Assembly (NCBI RefSeq): GCF_902833905.1 | Contig: NZ_CADFGP010000053.1 | Span: forward strand, 1-48,042 | DNA from: Paraburkholderia tuberum STM678 | GTDB taxonomy: Bacteria; Pseudomonadota; Gammaproteobacteria; Burkholderiales; Burkholderiaceae | Length of the DNA stretch: 48,042 nucleotides | Direction: 5' to 3' | Shown: positions 25,345 through 33,060 of the stretch, piece after piece | Position numbering within the stretch: the first letter of the stretch is position 1 | Layout: the number at the start of each line of letters is the position of its first letter | Notes under the pieces: generated by a model | Told to the model about the DNA's origin: nothing | The model's input: only the letters and a program-made list of their open reading frames with translations | The model's database searches: none | Program-made: the position numbers and the translations under genes

Positions 25345-26028
25345 CTATAGCGGTTTGAGGAGACTCGCCGTCGTCACATCGATTTTGGCCGCCGCCGCAA
25401 CAGTGCCGGCCGTATCGCCCGGGCGGCTCATAGACCATTGGTCCGCTGCTGCTGCGGCGTTCTTTGCAGGTATATTCGTCGGATTCGCTCTGGAATAGGC
25501 CAATGCCGCTTGCGCCACTGCGCGACCATTGAAGTAGACGCTCGGGAACTGGGGCCTCTGTTCCTGTACTGCGCACGCCGCCCAAAACACTCTGACCGTT
25601 TTCCCAGCCGATACAGCAGCCTTTACACGACCAGTCACAATCGGGTTGCTCGTGAGAAGGTCGGCGAGAAGGGCGTCCGCGTTGACGAGAACTACTGCGC
25701 TGTTCCCTTTGGCTGCCCAGCCGTTGATCGCGCCTGCCTGCGCGCCGATGTCGTGCAGGATTAGGTTGGGTGCCTTTGCGCCGGCAGCGTAGACCGTGAC
25801 GAGGCCCAACGCCGCGAAATCGTCATAGCCCTTCGGCGGATGAATCAGCGCACCGCGGTTCACCGGGGTATTCGACAGCAGCATCCCGGCAGCGCTGACC
25901 GTCATTGCTGAGCCGACCGTCTGAGAGATGTGCAATTCAACACCGGCCGGAACAGTAAAGGTTGCTGCACCCCCCCTATACGTGCCGTGTCCAACAATAA
26001 TCGCATCATCCTTAGTTGTACTGATCAT
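25345..26028 (-). CDS. uncharacterised 227-residue protein (possible Stv-type adhesin domain)
   Basis: An open frame without signal peptide or membrane helix. Notable segments are an N-terminal A-I-I-V-G-H-G-T-Y and T-V-P-A-G-V-E-L-H-I-S-Q. Further on are N-L-I-L-H-D-I-G-A-Q, V-R-V-F-W-A-A-C-A-V-Q and a terminal A-T-like repeat region. The overall pattern reminds me of the domain annotated as putative adhesin Stv, but I hold this lightly. It lies upstream of the lysozyme gene and seven bp downstream of another gene in the same direction. The group may be a secreted-effector or toxin set. The start has no strong ribosome site. Confidence 0.55.
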   Translation of the reverse strand: MISTTKDDAIIVGHGTYRGGAATFTVPAGVELHISQTVGSAMTVSAAGMLLSNTPVNRGALIHPPKGYDDFAALGLVTVYAAGAKAPNLILHDIGAQAGAINGWAAKGNSAVVLVNADALLADLLTSNPIVTGRVKAAVSAGKTVRVFWAACAVQEQRPQFPSVYFNGRAVAQAALAYSRANPTNIPAKNAAAAADQWSMSRPGDTAGTVAAAAKIDVTTASLLKPL

Positions 26029-26034
26029 AACGTT

Positions 26035-26733
26035 TTAAAATTCCAAAGTAGGCGTCTGAACGCTACCCGTGACGGTGCAAGCAGCAGCGCATCTTTGTGC
26101 GTGCATGTCACAGCTACGACCAGCGTGCCAGCGATGCTGTGATTCTGGGTTTGACTGGATGCTGTGATTCTGGGTTTGACTGTTTACCTGACCAGCAGCC
26201 GAGCTAGACGCTTGCGATGCAAAATCATCGCCAAAAATATCAACCTGACCGCTAATGAATGTTGCGATCTTCGACGCATGCGTGCCGGAATTCTGCGTAT
26301 TCTGATCAAGCGCGAAGTACTGGCAGTTCATATTCAGGCTGTCGGCCGACAACGGCATCTGCTTGATTTGCGTGTGGTTGTAATCGATCGGACTCTCGAC
26401 GGAGCCAGTGATCGAGCCAAGCTTTGCCTTCAGCGGCTGGATCGCTTTGAGCGATGCGATCTTGGCTTTCGCATATTCTCCCGCCGCAGTGGCGATCTGC
26501 TTGCCCATATCGACGGACTCTGAGTCGACGGCTGACGTGTCCACTCCCATGCCCGCGAGTTCTTGCGAGGTCATGTCGAGGGAACGCTTGGTCGAGATCA
26601 TCGAGTTGAGCGTGTCCTCGGCGGCATCCGCGGGCGCCTGCGCTTGGGAGATTTGCTCCAACGTCACCAGGCGGGCAGCACTGACGAGGTTTCCGAGCGC
26701 TAGCGCCGGATCGTAGGGGATGGTAGACGGCAT
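26035..26733 (-). pseudogene. uncharacterised protein disrupted by a 25-bp duplication
   Basis: The N-terminal about 185 residues look like a real protein. They have an N-terminal M-P-S-T-I-P-Y-D-P-A-L-A-L-G-N-L-V, a helical region rich in Ala and Gln, and a central N-M-N-C-Q-Y-F-A-L-D. After T-Q-N-H-S-I a 25-bp tandem duplication changes the frame. Ignoring one copy, the sequence continues A-G-T-L-V-V-A-V-T-C-T-H-K-D-A-L-L-L-A-P, which fits the upstream protein much better than the frame actually read. Beyond that the match ends, so the 3' end may also be truncated. I do not recognise the family; it is transcribed toward the 227-residue gene and the lysozyme gene. Confidence 0.6.
26133..26182. 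repeat. 25-bp perfect tandem duplication
   Basis: The unit GATGCTGTGATTCTGGGTTT plus GACTG occurs twice without a gap (26133-26157 and 26158-26182). The unit length is not a multiple of three, so it frameshifts the minus-strand gene. Loss of one copy would restore the frame. Confidence 0.95.
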
Positions 26734-26854
26734 GATTCAAAGACTCTAGGCGATTGACGATGCGTGGTGATGAGCTGGACGCCCGCCAGTTAAACTACGA
26801 TGCGGCCGCGTGCGCGGCGGTATGCCCTTCTTCCTCTTCGCGGTAGGCCTTCAA

Positions 26855-27025
26855 GGGGTATGCGTCCTTTTCGTGCAAAATCTGGCGGTCTCCCCCGGTG
26901 AGCCGCATCCAGCAAGGCTTTCTGTTTGCGCGAGCGATGCACCAAGCTCGATCTTGCAAGTCGTTGAAAAATCAGGGCATTTCAGAGAAAAGCTCCAGGT
27001 TTTGCACGAAAAGGACGCATACCCC
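26855..27025. repeat. 31-bp inverted repeat pair with IS6 remnant on the right
   Basis: The arms at 26855-26885 and 26995-27025 are complementary at 30 of 31 positions (26 consecutive), separated by about 110 bp. Directly after the right arm, at 27026, the plus strand encodes Y-K-L-S-L-R-D-L-V-E-M-M-A-G-R-G-L-S-L, an IS6-family transposase N-terminal segment. I see no other gene in 26742-27173. The pair may be a partly duplicated IS end or a small non-autonomous element. Confidence 0.7.
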
Positions 27026-27087
27026 TACAAGCTCAGCCTGCGCGACCTGGTCGAGATGATGGCCGGGCGCGGTTTGTCGCTGCTCCC
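27026..27087 (+). pseudogene. IS6-family transposase fragment
   Basis: About 20 codons match the conserved N-terminal helix of IS6-type transposases (K-L-S-L-R-D-L-V-E-M-M). There is no catalytic domain. The fragment abuts the inverted repeat arm ending at 27025. Confidence 0.65.
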
Positions 27088-27186
27088 GCTGTCTGGAATG
27101 CCGTCCTGTTCAATCGATAAGGTATCCATACCGATAGGAAAAATCTCGGCCTGACCAGCCATTTGCACCATGTATGGACGACTCCC

Positions 27187-27440
27187 TGTTGTCAAGCAGT
27201 CCGGGTTCTCTGGCATTGGGTCGAGATTGCAGCCATGTATCCGGGCTCAGTTCGCAGCACTCGCTGCTGGCCCGCGATGTATATCCGCGAATGGGTACCC
27301 CATCAGAACCTCGGGCCTGGTTGCCCATGGTGCAAAGCGGGTTTGACCCACCATGGTCCGACCGTTGTGTCATCGAATTGAAGTCTGCTCAAGCAACCTC
27401 TGGAAAGTGGACGCTGTCGCGATGTTAAACGCTGGATCTG
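27187..27440 (-). ncRNA. candidate bridge-RNA region of the IS1111-type element
   Basis: The stretch between the transposase stop and the element end has no gene. It contains stem-loop potential: CCATGGTG (27325-27332) pairs with CACCATGG (27349-27356), and GCAGC-ACTC-GCTGC lies at about 27259-27272. IS110-family elements are known to express a bridge RNA from a non-coding end, and IS1111-type members have their long non-coding end downstream of the transposase. Transcript limits and loops cannot be read by eye. Confidence 0.45.
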
Positions 27441-28484
27441 TCAATCCGTCGTGCTGGATCGTGTCGGCACGTGGCTAGCCTGATAGGCCTGACCTCGTAT
27501 CAGCATGGCCCAGGCTGTCCGCGCATTCTTTGCCGCGAGCTCTACGGCAGCGATGTTTTTGTGTCGGCGTCGACACAGTTTCATCAGCCAGGAGTCAGCC
27601 ATCTCGGGCTTGGAGGCTGCCATGCGTATAACCGCGCGGGCGCCGTGAATCAGAAGCGTTCGTAGTGCTGTATCGCCGCGCTTGCTGATGCCCAGCAGGT
27701 GCGGTGTCCCGCCCGAGGAATGCTCGCGTGGGACCAGACCCAGCCATGCAGCGAGTTCACGGCCGCTGCGAAAGGCTCGAGGGTTCCCGATTGAGGCTGC
27801 CAAGGCCGATGCGGTGAGCGGGCCGATTCTGGGTATGGTTTCGAGAAGTTGGCCGGGCGCATCCGTACGATGGATCGCGCGGATACGCCCTTCCAGTTCA
27901 GCCACCTTGTCGCCAAGTTCGCGCAGGTGCTCGACGAGCATCTGGACTAACGCACGGAACGGCTCGCAATGCTCACTGTCGTGACTGGATAGCGCCGCTA
28001 TGGCCCGTTGCCCCAGCAGCCGGATACCTTGTGGCAGCGCGATGCCGAATTCACCGAGAAGACCACGGATCTGGTTGGCCAGTGCTGTGCCCGACTTGAC
28101 CAGCCCGGCGCGTGCGCGGTGCAGCGACAGAATTGTCTGTTGCGCCTGCGTCTTGACCGGTACGAAGCGCATGTGCGGTCGCTGTATTGCCTCGCAGATC
28201 GCTTCAGCGTCGGCCGCGTCGGTCTTGTTGCTCTTTACGTAAGGCCGGACGAACTGCGGGGCGATCAGTCGAACGGTATGCCCGAGCTTCGCGAGCTCCC
28301 GGCCCCAGTAGTACGACGAGCCGCACGCTTGCATGCCAATCACGCACGGTTCAAGCGATGCGAAATACCGAAGCACATCCGCGCGTCTCAGCTGTTTGCG
28401 TACAACAATGTGGCCTTGCAAATCCACTGCGTGAACCTGCAGCAGATTCTTGGCCAGATCCAGTCCAACAATCGCTATCTTCAT
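27441..28484 (-). CDS. IS110-family (IS1111 group) transposase
   Basis: A 347-residue DEDD-type transposase. The N-terminal RuvC-like domain begins MKIAIVGLDLAKNLLQVHAV with the first catalytic aspartate. It continues with G-M-Q-A-C-G-S-S-Y-Y-W, K-T-D-A-A-D-A-E-A-I and the P-Q-F-V-R-P-Y segment. The C-terminal Tnp domain has I-P-R-I-G-P-L-T-A-S-A-L and the serine-bearing R-E-H-S-S-G-G, followed by G-I-S-K-R-G-D. I use the ATG at 28484, preceded by GGAGCG; an upstream in-frame ATG lacks a ribosome site. Family enzymes make an RNA-guided exchange without a classic target duplication. The gene seems intact. Confidence 0.93.
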   Translation of the reverse strand: MKIAIVGLDLAKNLLQVHAVDLQGHIVVRKQLRRADVLRYFASLEPCVIGMQACGSSYYWGRELAKLGHTVRLIAPQFVRPYVKSNKTDAADAEAICEAIQRPHMRFVPVKTQAQQTILSLHRARAGLVKSGTALANQIRGLLGEFGIALPQGIRLLGQRAIAALSSHDSEHCEPFRALVQMLVEHLRELGDKVAELEGRIRAIHRTDAPGQLLETIPRIGPLTASALAASIGNPRAFRSGRELAAWLGLVPREHSSGGTPHLLGISKRGDTALRTLLIHGARAVIRMAASKPEMADSWLMKLCRRRHKNIAAVELAAKNARTAWAMLIRGQAYQASHVPTRSSTTD

Positions 28485-28704
28485 GATGAACGCTCCTTTG
28501 CCGTGGATATCTCGACCTCTCCACTCTGGCATAAATCTCTCGCTGCGTAGCGGGAGTCGTCCATCACATCAGAACCGCCGTATGAACCGTCCGTGCCTCC
28601 TCGCCTCGCATCATGAGGCAGGCACCGCGCCGAGTCCTGCCCGTTGCCGGGCAATGCCGCTGTCCTAGCCGGAAGTTGTGTGACGCGCGCCAGATTGTCG
28701 TCTT

Positions 28705-29451
28705 TCATCGCATGTGCATGCCGCCGTTGATGGCGAAATCCGCGCCGGTGACAAAACCGGCGTCGTCAGAACAGAGAAAGGCCACTAGGGCTGCGATTTC
28801 GTCCGGTTGACCGAGGCGGCCCACCGGAATCTGCGGGAGGATCTTCGTTTCCATCACGTCCTTGGGGACCGCCGCGGTCATCGCCGTGGCAAGGTAGCCA
28901 GGTGATACCGTGTTGATGGTCACGCCGTGTCTGGCCACCTCCAGCGCGAGCGACATCGTGAAGCCGTGAATGCCTGCCTTGGCCGCCGCGTAATTGGTCT
29001 GCCCGAACGCGCCGCGCGCGCCGTTCACCGAACTGACATTGACGATCCGCCCGAACTGCCGCTTGAGCATCCCGCCGAGCAGCGGTTTGGTCATGTTGAA
29101 CATGGAATCGAGATCGGTGCGCAGCACCTTGTCCCAATCTTCCTTGTTCATCCTGACAAAAGTCGAGTCGCGGATGATGCCCGCGTTGTTCACCAGAATG
29201 TCCACCATACCGAATTCGGCGAGCACGCGCTCGGCGCAATGGGCGCACGAATCGAAGCTGGAGACGTCGGCCTCATAGGCGACGAAATGGCGACCGGCAT
29301 CGCGTTCATGGATGAGCCAGGTGGCAACGTGATCGTTGCGCTCGGAGTGCGACATGGCGACCACCATGCCCGCATCGTGAAGACGCCGACTGATCGCGGC
29401 GCCCAAGCCACCCATGCCACCGGTAATGAAAGCTACGCGCTTAGCCGGCAT
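28705..29451 (-). CDS. phaB: acetoacetyl-CoA reductase (short-chain dehydrogenase)
   Basis: A 248-residue short-chain dehydrogenase of the PhaB type. The Rossmann motif is T-G-G-M-G-G-L-G near residue 10, N-N-A-G-I lies at 88-92, S-S-V-N-G-A-R-G-A-F-G-Q-T-N-Y-A-A-A-K-A-G holds the catalytic Ser, Tyr and Lys, and S-P-G-Y follows. The opening A-F-I-T-G-G-M-G-G-L-G and the terminal F-A-I-N-G-G-M-H-M match acetoacetyl-CoA reductases that supply (R)-3-hydroxybutyryl-CoA for PHA synthesis. Its start overlaps the phasin stop by 11 bp, so the pair is translationally coupled. No PHA synthase or thiolase is in the window. The broad reductase family includes FabG-like enzymes, so the symbol is probable rather than certain. 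Confidence 0.88.
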   Translation of the reverse strand: MPAKRVAFITGGMGGLGAAISRRLHDAGMVVAMSHSERNDHVATWLIHERDAGRHFVAYEADVSSFDSCAHCAERVLAEFGMVDILVNNAGIIRDSTFVRMNKEDWDKVLRTDLDSMFNMTKPLLGGMLKRQFGRIVNVSSVNGARGAFGQTNYAAAKAGIHGFTMSLALEVARHGVTINTVSPGYLATAMTAAVPKDVMETKILPQIPVGRLGQPDEIAALVAFLCSDDAGFVTGADFAINGGMHMR

Positions 29452-29983
29452 GATGCTCTCCCTGCTCCGGACGGTTGCTGGAGGCCGGCGATTTAGCCGA
29501 AGTCACCGGCGTAACCTGACTGGAGACGTCGCCTCGGCCCGCTTGTCCGTAGGCCATGCCCGCCGCCGTGCTTGCCATACGTCGCAGCCATTCCTGCCAC
29601 GGCAGCATGACCGGATTCATGGGGGCATGCGTCGGCCATTGCTCGCTCCAGGCCGATTGCCAGCTCGCCAACGCTTCGCGCAGGCCTTCGCTGAATTGGC
29701 TTTGCAGTCGCACGGCAGAGTCCAGCCCTTGCTGCCAGAGGTTTGTGGTGGTCGCCATGTAATCGCGCACCGTGGACTGGTAAGACGCCGAGAGTTCGCT
29801 CCAGTCATGAGCGGTCGACACCGCATTGCGAATGGCATGCGCCGCCGCCAGATCGCGCCGGATGCGCTGCATCTCGAACTCGGAAACCTGCTGCCGGGCT
29901 TCGTGGCTGAAACTCACCATTTGCAGCGCAAACGAGAGATTCGCGCGGTCCAGATCGAAGGGTGTGACGGATTTGCCTGCCAT
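29441..29983 (-). CDS. phasin (PHA granule-associated protein)
   Basis: A 180-residue, mostly helical, amphipathic protein with the phasin pattern. It opens T-P-F-D-L-D-R-A-N-L-S-F-A-L, then R-Q-Q-V-S-E-F-E-M-Q-R, followed by D-Y-M-A-T-T-T-N-L-W-Q-Q-G-L-D-S-A and W-Q-S-A-W-S. The C-terminus is rich in Ser, Ala, Gln and Pro. Phasins coat PHA granules in the cytoplasm and regulate their size. It overlaps the reductase gene and both are read on the minus strand. Two inverted IS1111-type sequences stand on either side of the pair. I cannot separate PhaP subtypes from sequence alone. Confidence 0.82.
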   Translation of the reverse strand: MAGKSVTPFDLDRANLSFALQMVSFSHEARQQVSEFEMQRIRRDLAAAHAIRNAVSTAHDWSELSASYQSTVRDYMATTTNLWQQGLDSAVRLQSQFSEGLREALASWQSAWSEQWPTHAPMNPVMLPWQEWLRRMASTAAGMAYGQAGRGDVSSQVTPVTSAKSPASSNRPEQGEHHAG

Positions 29984-30092
29984 GATGGATCATCCTGACG
30001 TGATGAAGCGGTCCGCATGCATGCAACGAGAGGCTGCGGAAAATGCGTGCGCGGCAGCAGTGCGTCCAATGTACACGAGGCAGTCAGAAGCT

Positions 30093-30110
30093 GGTTGACC
30101 CGTGTCAACC
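30093..30110. promoter_or_regulatory. inverted repeat GGTTGAC-N4-GTCAACC upstream of phasin
   Basis: A perfect 7-bp inverted repeat with a four-base spacer lies about 110 bp upstream of the phasin ATG. On the minus strand it contains TTGACA, a good -35 match, but no good -10 follows at 17 bp. It is a possible operator. Confidence 0.4.
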
Positions 30111-30124
30111 GCGAGATAGTTTTC

Positions 30125-30154
30125 CGCGAACGCGAACGCGAACGCGAACGCGAG
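30125..30154. repeat. CGCGAA tandem repeat
   Basis: Four perfect CGCGAA units (30125-30148) are followed by one CGCGAG. The repeat is in non-coding DNA between the phasin gene upstream region and the IS1111 fragment. Its function is unknown and copy number may vary. Confidence 0.9.
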
Positions 30155-30199
30155 CGCTTTGCGTTGTCCGTCGGCCGTTTCGCCGTGCGTTCTGATGTG

Positions 30200-30460
30200 A
30201 TGGACGACTCCCACTACGCAGCGAGAGATTTATGCCAGAGTGGAGAGGTCGTGATATCCACGGCAAAGGAGCGTTCATCATGAAGATAGCGATTGTTGGA
30301 CTGGATCTGGCCAAGAATCTGCTGCAGGTTCACGCAGTGGATTTGCAAGGCCACATTGTTGTACGCAAACAGCTGAGACGCGCGGATGTGCTTCGGTATT
30401 TCGCAACGCTTGAACCGTGCGTGATTGGCATGCAAGCGTGCGGCTCGTCGCACTACTGGA
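30200..30460 (+). mobile_element. partial IS1111-type element, 5' end only
   Basis: It begins with the same ATGGACGACTCCC end as the complete copy and carries the first about 60 codons of the transposase (MKIAIVGLDLAKN to G-M-Q-A-C-G-S-S-H-Y-W). It stops abruptly at 30460, where an IS256 element begins. It is inverted relative to the complete copy at 27174-28564 and differs from it by only a few bases. Confidence 0.93.
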
Positions 30461-31329
30461 GGGTGTAAAGATTTTTGTGTAAACGGTCATTTGGCAGGAG
30501 ACTGTCAGCAACAGGAGCACAGATGACCGTAGCGAAACGCAACAAAAGAGAGAAACCCGATCCTGAACTCGTCAAGCTGGCAGACGGCCTGCTGGCGAAT
30601 TACCAAAAGCCGGAAGATCTGATAGGCGAGAACGGGTTGCTCAAGCAGCTCACGAAGATGCTGGTGGAGCGAGCGCTTGAAACGGAGAGTTCTGGCTGCA
30701 AGTGGTCACTGAGCTGAAGACGCGGGGCGTGCAGGACATTTTTATCGCCTGCGTCGACGGGCTCAAAGGTTCCCTGAAGCCATTGAAGCGGTCTACCCGA
30801 AGGCGGCCGTGCAACTGTGCATTGTGCATATGGTGCGCAACAGCCTGAACTTCGTGCCGTGGAAAATGCAGCAGGAAGTCGCCGCCGATCTGAAGACGAT
30901 CTACACTTCATCGACCGTAGAGCTGGCCGAACAGATGCTGGGCGCCTTCGAGGTTAGGTGGGACAAGGACTATCCGTCCATCGGACAGAGCTGGCGACGC
31001 AACTGGGCACGTGTGATTTCGTTCTTCGATTACCCACCGGAGATCAGGAAGGTGATTTACGCCCCGGAGGAAGTCTCCTTGGGGGACACCACGAATGCCA
31101 TAGAATCGATCAACATGAGCCTGCGCAAAGTGATCAAGACCCGCAGCTCGTTTCCGACCGATGAGGCCGTGACCAAACTGTTCTACCTGGCGCTGAACAA
31201 CATCAGCAAGAAGTGGACGATGCCTATCCGCGACTGGAAAGCGGCCCTGAACCGCTTCACGATCCAGTTCGAAGAGCGGCTGGTGCCGGATTAAACCTCA
31301 ACCCGTTTACACAAAATTCAGGACACCCC
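30461..31329 (+). mobile_element. IS256-family element with internal deletion
   Basis: The ends GGGTGTAAAGATTTTTGTG (30461) and the complement of GGGTGTCCTGAATTTTGTG (to 31329) form imperfect inverted repeats. Compared with the copy at 40483-41788 about 500 bp are missing: after A-L-E-T-E the sequence jumps to F-W-L-Q-V-V-T-E-L. A one-base loss also occurs in the region encoding L-K-G-(F)-P-E-A. The transposase is therefore truncated and split (start 30523; downstream open frame 30809-31294 with the N-A-I-E-S-I-N motif). No target duplication is visible at its ends. Confidence 0.88.
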
Positions 31330-31404
31330 CGTACATAGTGCGAGAACTTTACCCTCTCATTCTCGCCGATCTAGCGGACTCTACAGCCTTCGCTTGACAT
31401 AGGA

Positions 31405-31521
31405 GCGTCAACGCGATATGCGAGTCGTTCTTCGGCACACTCGAAGCCAAACTGCTCTGTCGCGAACACTTCGCGACCCACGAACAGGCACGGCGGCGTC
31501 TGTTCTCGTTTCTGGAATTGG
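31405..31521 (+). pseudogene. IS3-family transposase fragment, upstream part
   Basis: The plus strand encodes N-A-I-C-E-S-F-F-G-T-L-E-A-K-L-L-C-R-E-H-F-A-T, the region of IS3 OrfB containing the third catalytic glutamate, and continues to F-S-F-L-E-L. There it is interrupted by a group II intron on the opposite strand. The rest of the catalytic domain is missing upstream. Confidence 0.85.
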
Positions 31522-32417
31522 GTAGCCCCGTGCCCTTCCGGACACGGAGCCCCCGAAGAACCGTACGTGCGAGTTTCCCCGCATACGGCTCGAGCATCGC
31601 GTTAAGCGTCGCACTGACGCCGGCCTTGCCGGAACCGCACAAGGGCCTTCGCAAACCCTCGCGTCGTCGGTCTACCTGATCACTCAGGGGAAGGGCGCTG
31701 AACCAGCTTGCGCCGGCCACTCTCAAGCTGCCTTTCTGAGACCTCAGGTGCGCGTCTGCGACAGCTGCACCACACGGAAGTCAGCACCCTTTCAGGTCGG
31801 GGCAAATTTTGAACCCCTGTCCGGGCGGTTACAGCCCGGCATTCGCTTTTTCCGCGTTCTCTTACCCACTCCCCCAAAAGCTTGCCTCACGGCTCACCTG
31901 CCACGGGCCCGACTTCAGACCGATGGCGGAGAATCGGGCTTACCACGTTCCCGTTCCTGCCGACCCAGATGCAATTTGAACTTCTCCTCGCAGCGGGCCT
32001 GTCCGTTTAGCGCCCGTCTTTTCCGCGGCAGCGTTGCGACGACGTGCTCCTACAACCCAAAGGAGCATCCAGCTGCGTGCCTTTTTGGCTCGGGCCTGTA
32101 AGCCGCTTCGGCCCGTTGTTGTTTACGAGGTTTATCAACGGTTCACATCTGTTGCGCATGCGGAACTTGCCTGGCCTCCACGCCGCATTGCGGCTTGCAG
32201 CGTCGTCATTCACCGTCGCCAGTGATGACGTCTTTCGACGAGACGTTGTCCCTGGAGCTTCGCACCCGACCGTTACCAGTCACGCACGTCCAGGTAGGCA
32301 ACTGCCGGTCGTACGGCAGGTCACGGCACGGCAAGCCGCGCGTGACAAGACAGAAACAGACTTTGCCATCCACTACATTGCCGATTTACGTCCGGCGGAC
32401 GGCGACACGTGTCGCAC
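31522..32417 (-). ncRNA. ORF-less group II intron (about 0.9 kb)
   Basis: On the minus strand the element begins GTGCGACACGTG (at 32417), a group II 5' consensus. It contains a classic 34-nt domain V (31558-31591, starting GAGCCGTATGCGGGGAAACT) and ends near GGGGCTAC (31522) after a domain VI-like hairpin. No reverse transcriptase is encoded; small open frames within it are not convincing. It may splice in trans with a maturase supplied elsewhere, such as the one at 46219, or may be dead. The ends are placed from consensus and could be off by one or two bases. Confidence 0.75.
31558..31591 (-). ncRNA. group II intron domain V
   Basis: A 34-nt hairpin with the family features: AGC triad near the 5' side, GAAA-type tetraloop (G-G-G-A-A-A-C context) and the complementary 3' strand ending G-T-A-C-G-G-T-T-C. 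It resembles the domain V at 47912-47945 with several compensated changes. Confidence 0.92.
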
Positions 32418-32505
32418 GAGCTGGTACAACATACGCCGCCTGCACAGCAGCATCGGCTACTGTTCGCCGCTCGAGTTCGAAAACCTGCATGCGCAAGGTC
32501 AAAGC
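32418..32505 (+). pseudogene. IS3-family transposase fragment, C-terminal part
   Basis: The plus strand encodes W-Y-N-I-R-R-L-H-S-S-I-G-Y-C-S-P-L-E-F-E, the conserved IS3 C-terminus, directly after the intron. It continues the fragment ending at 31521. With my intron limits the joined frame is off by one base, so the limits or the gene are imperfect. Confidence 0.85.
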
Positions 32506-32639
32506 TTATCGCCGCGCGGGTTGCCCACCGCCGGGCAGCGTCGTGGTCGTGACAGGCGACCCGCCGCCCGGCCGTGGACAACCCGCGATTCAACCTTATC
32601 GGGAGGTACCACACCGCATTGAACTCAACTGCAAATCTA

Positions 32640-32955
32640 TCCGTCGAACCGGGTCAACCTCACGGTTGGAGATCGGCTGCGCGCTCGCCCAGCGGTGCAG
32701 CCAGAAACCATCACGTCCGGCTTCGTAGCAGTTGCGAACCGGAGCGTCGTCGGGCAGGCGGCAACGCACCTTCGCTCTCGCAATCGCTTTCAGGACTGCC
32801 GCGGTATTGCCGGCAGCCACCGTACACCCGCTCGGCGAGCGAACGCCATCGCCAAGACAAAGCTTCCAGCTCCTGTCGCCCAACTCGAAAGCGACATACA
32901 ACGAGCCGACCACCTTTACATCCTGCCCACTACGGGTCATGCCGGGCGTGTCCAT
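32640..32955 (-). pseudogene. IS110-family transposase N-terminal fragment
   Basis: The frame encodes S-L-Y-V-A-F-E-L-G-D-R-S-W-K-L-C-L-G-D, then A-I-A-R-A-K-V-R-C-R-L-P-D and C-Y-E-A-G-R-D-G-F-W-L-H-R-W, the N-terminal domain of an IS110-type transposase. It breaks off after about 95 residues. No catalytic C-terminal domain is present. The adjoining 32505-32640 stretch shows nothing I recognise. Confidence 0.8.
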
Positions 32956-33060
32956 TTGCGTGCTCCCATGAAGAAAACGGTTTGCATATTCCGTTTTACT
33001 CCTCAGGCTTCGCTTCTACTGCCCTCATAGTATCTGACGTGACAGTACCCGACCAACGCT

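Larger units (their letters stand above)
27174..28564 (-). mobile_element. IS1111-type IS110-family element
   Basis: Perfect 13-bp terminal inverted repeats ATGGACGACTCCC (27174-27186) and its complement (28552-28564) bound the element. It holds a complete transposase on the minus strand and about 254 bp of non-coding DNA downstream of it, the usual layout of IS1111-group elements. Eleven bases outside the right repeat (GTTCTGATGTG on the minus strand) are shared with the partial copy at 30200, so the true end may lie slightly outside the repeat. Confidence 0.88.

Noticed and set aside
32044..32728. Plus-strand open frames across the 0.9 kb intron
   Set aside because: Except for the short IS3 C-terminal part they lie in intron RNA and show no protein family.
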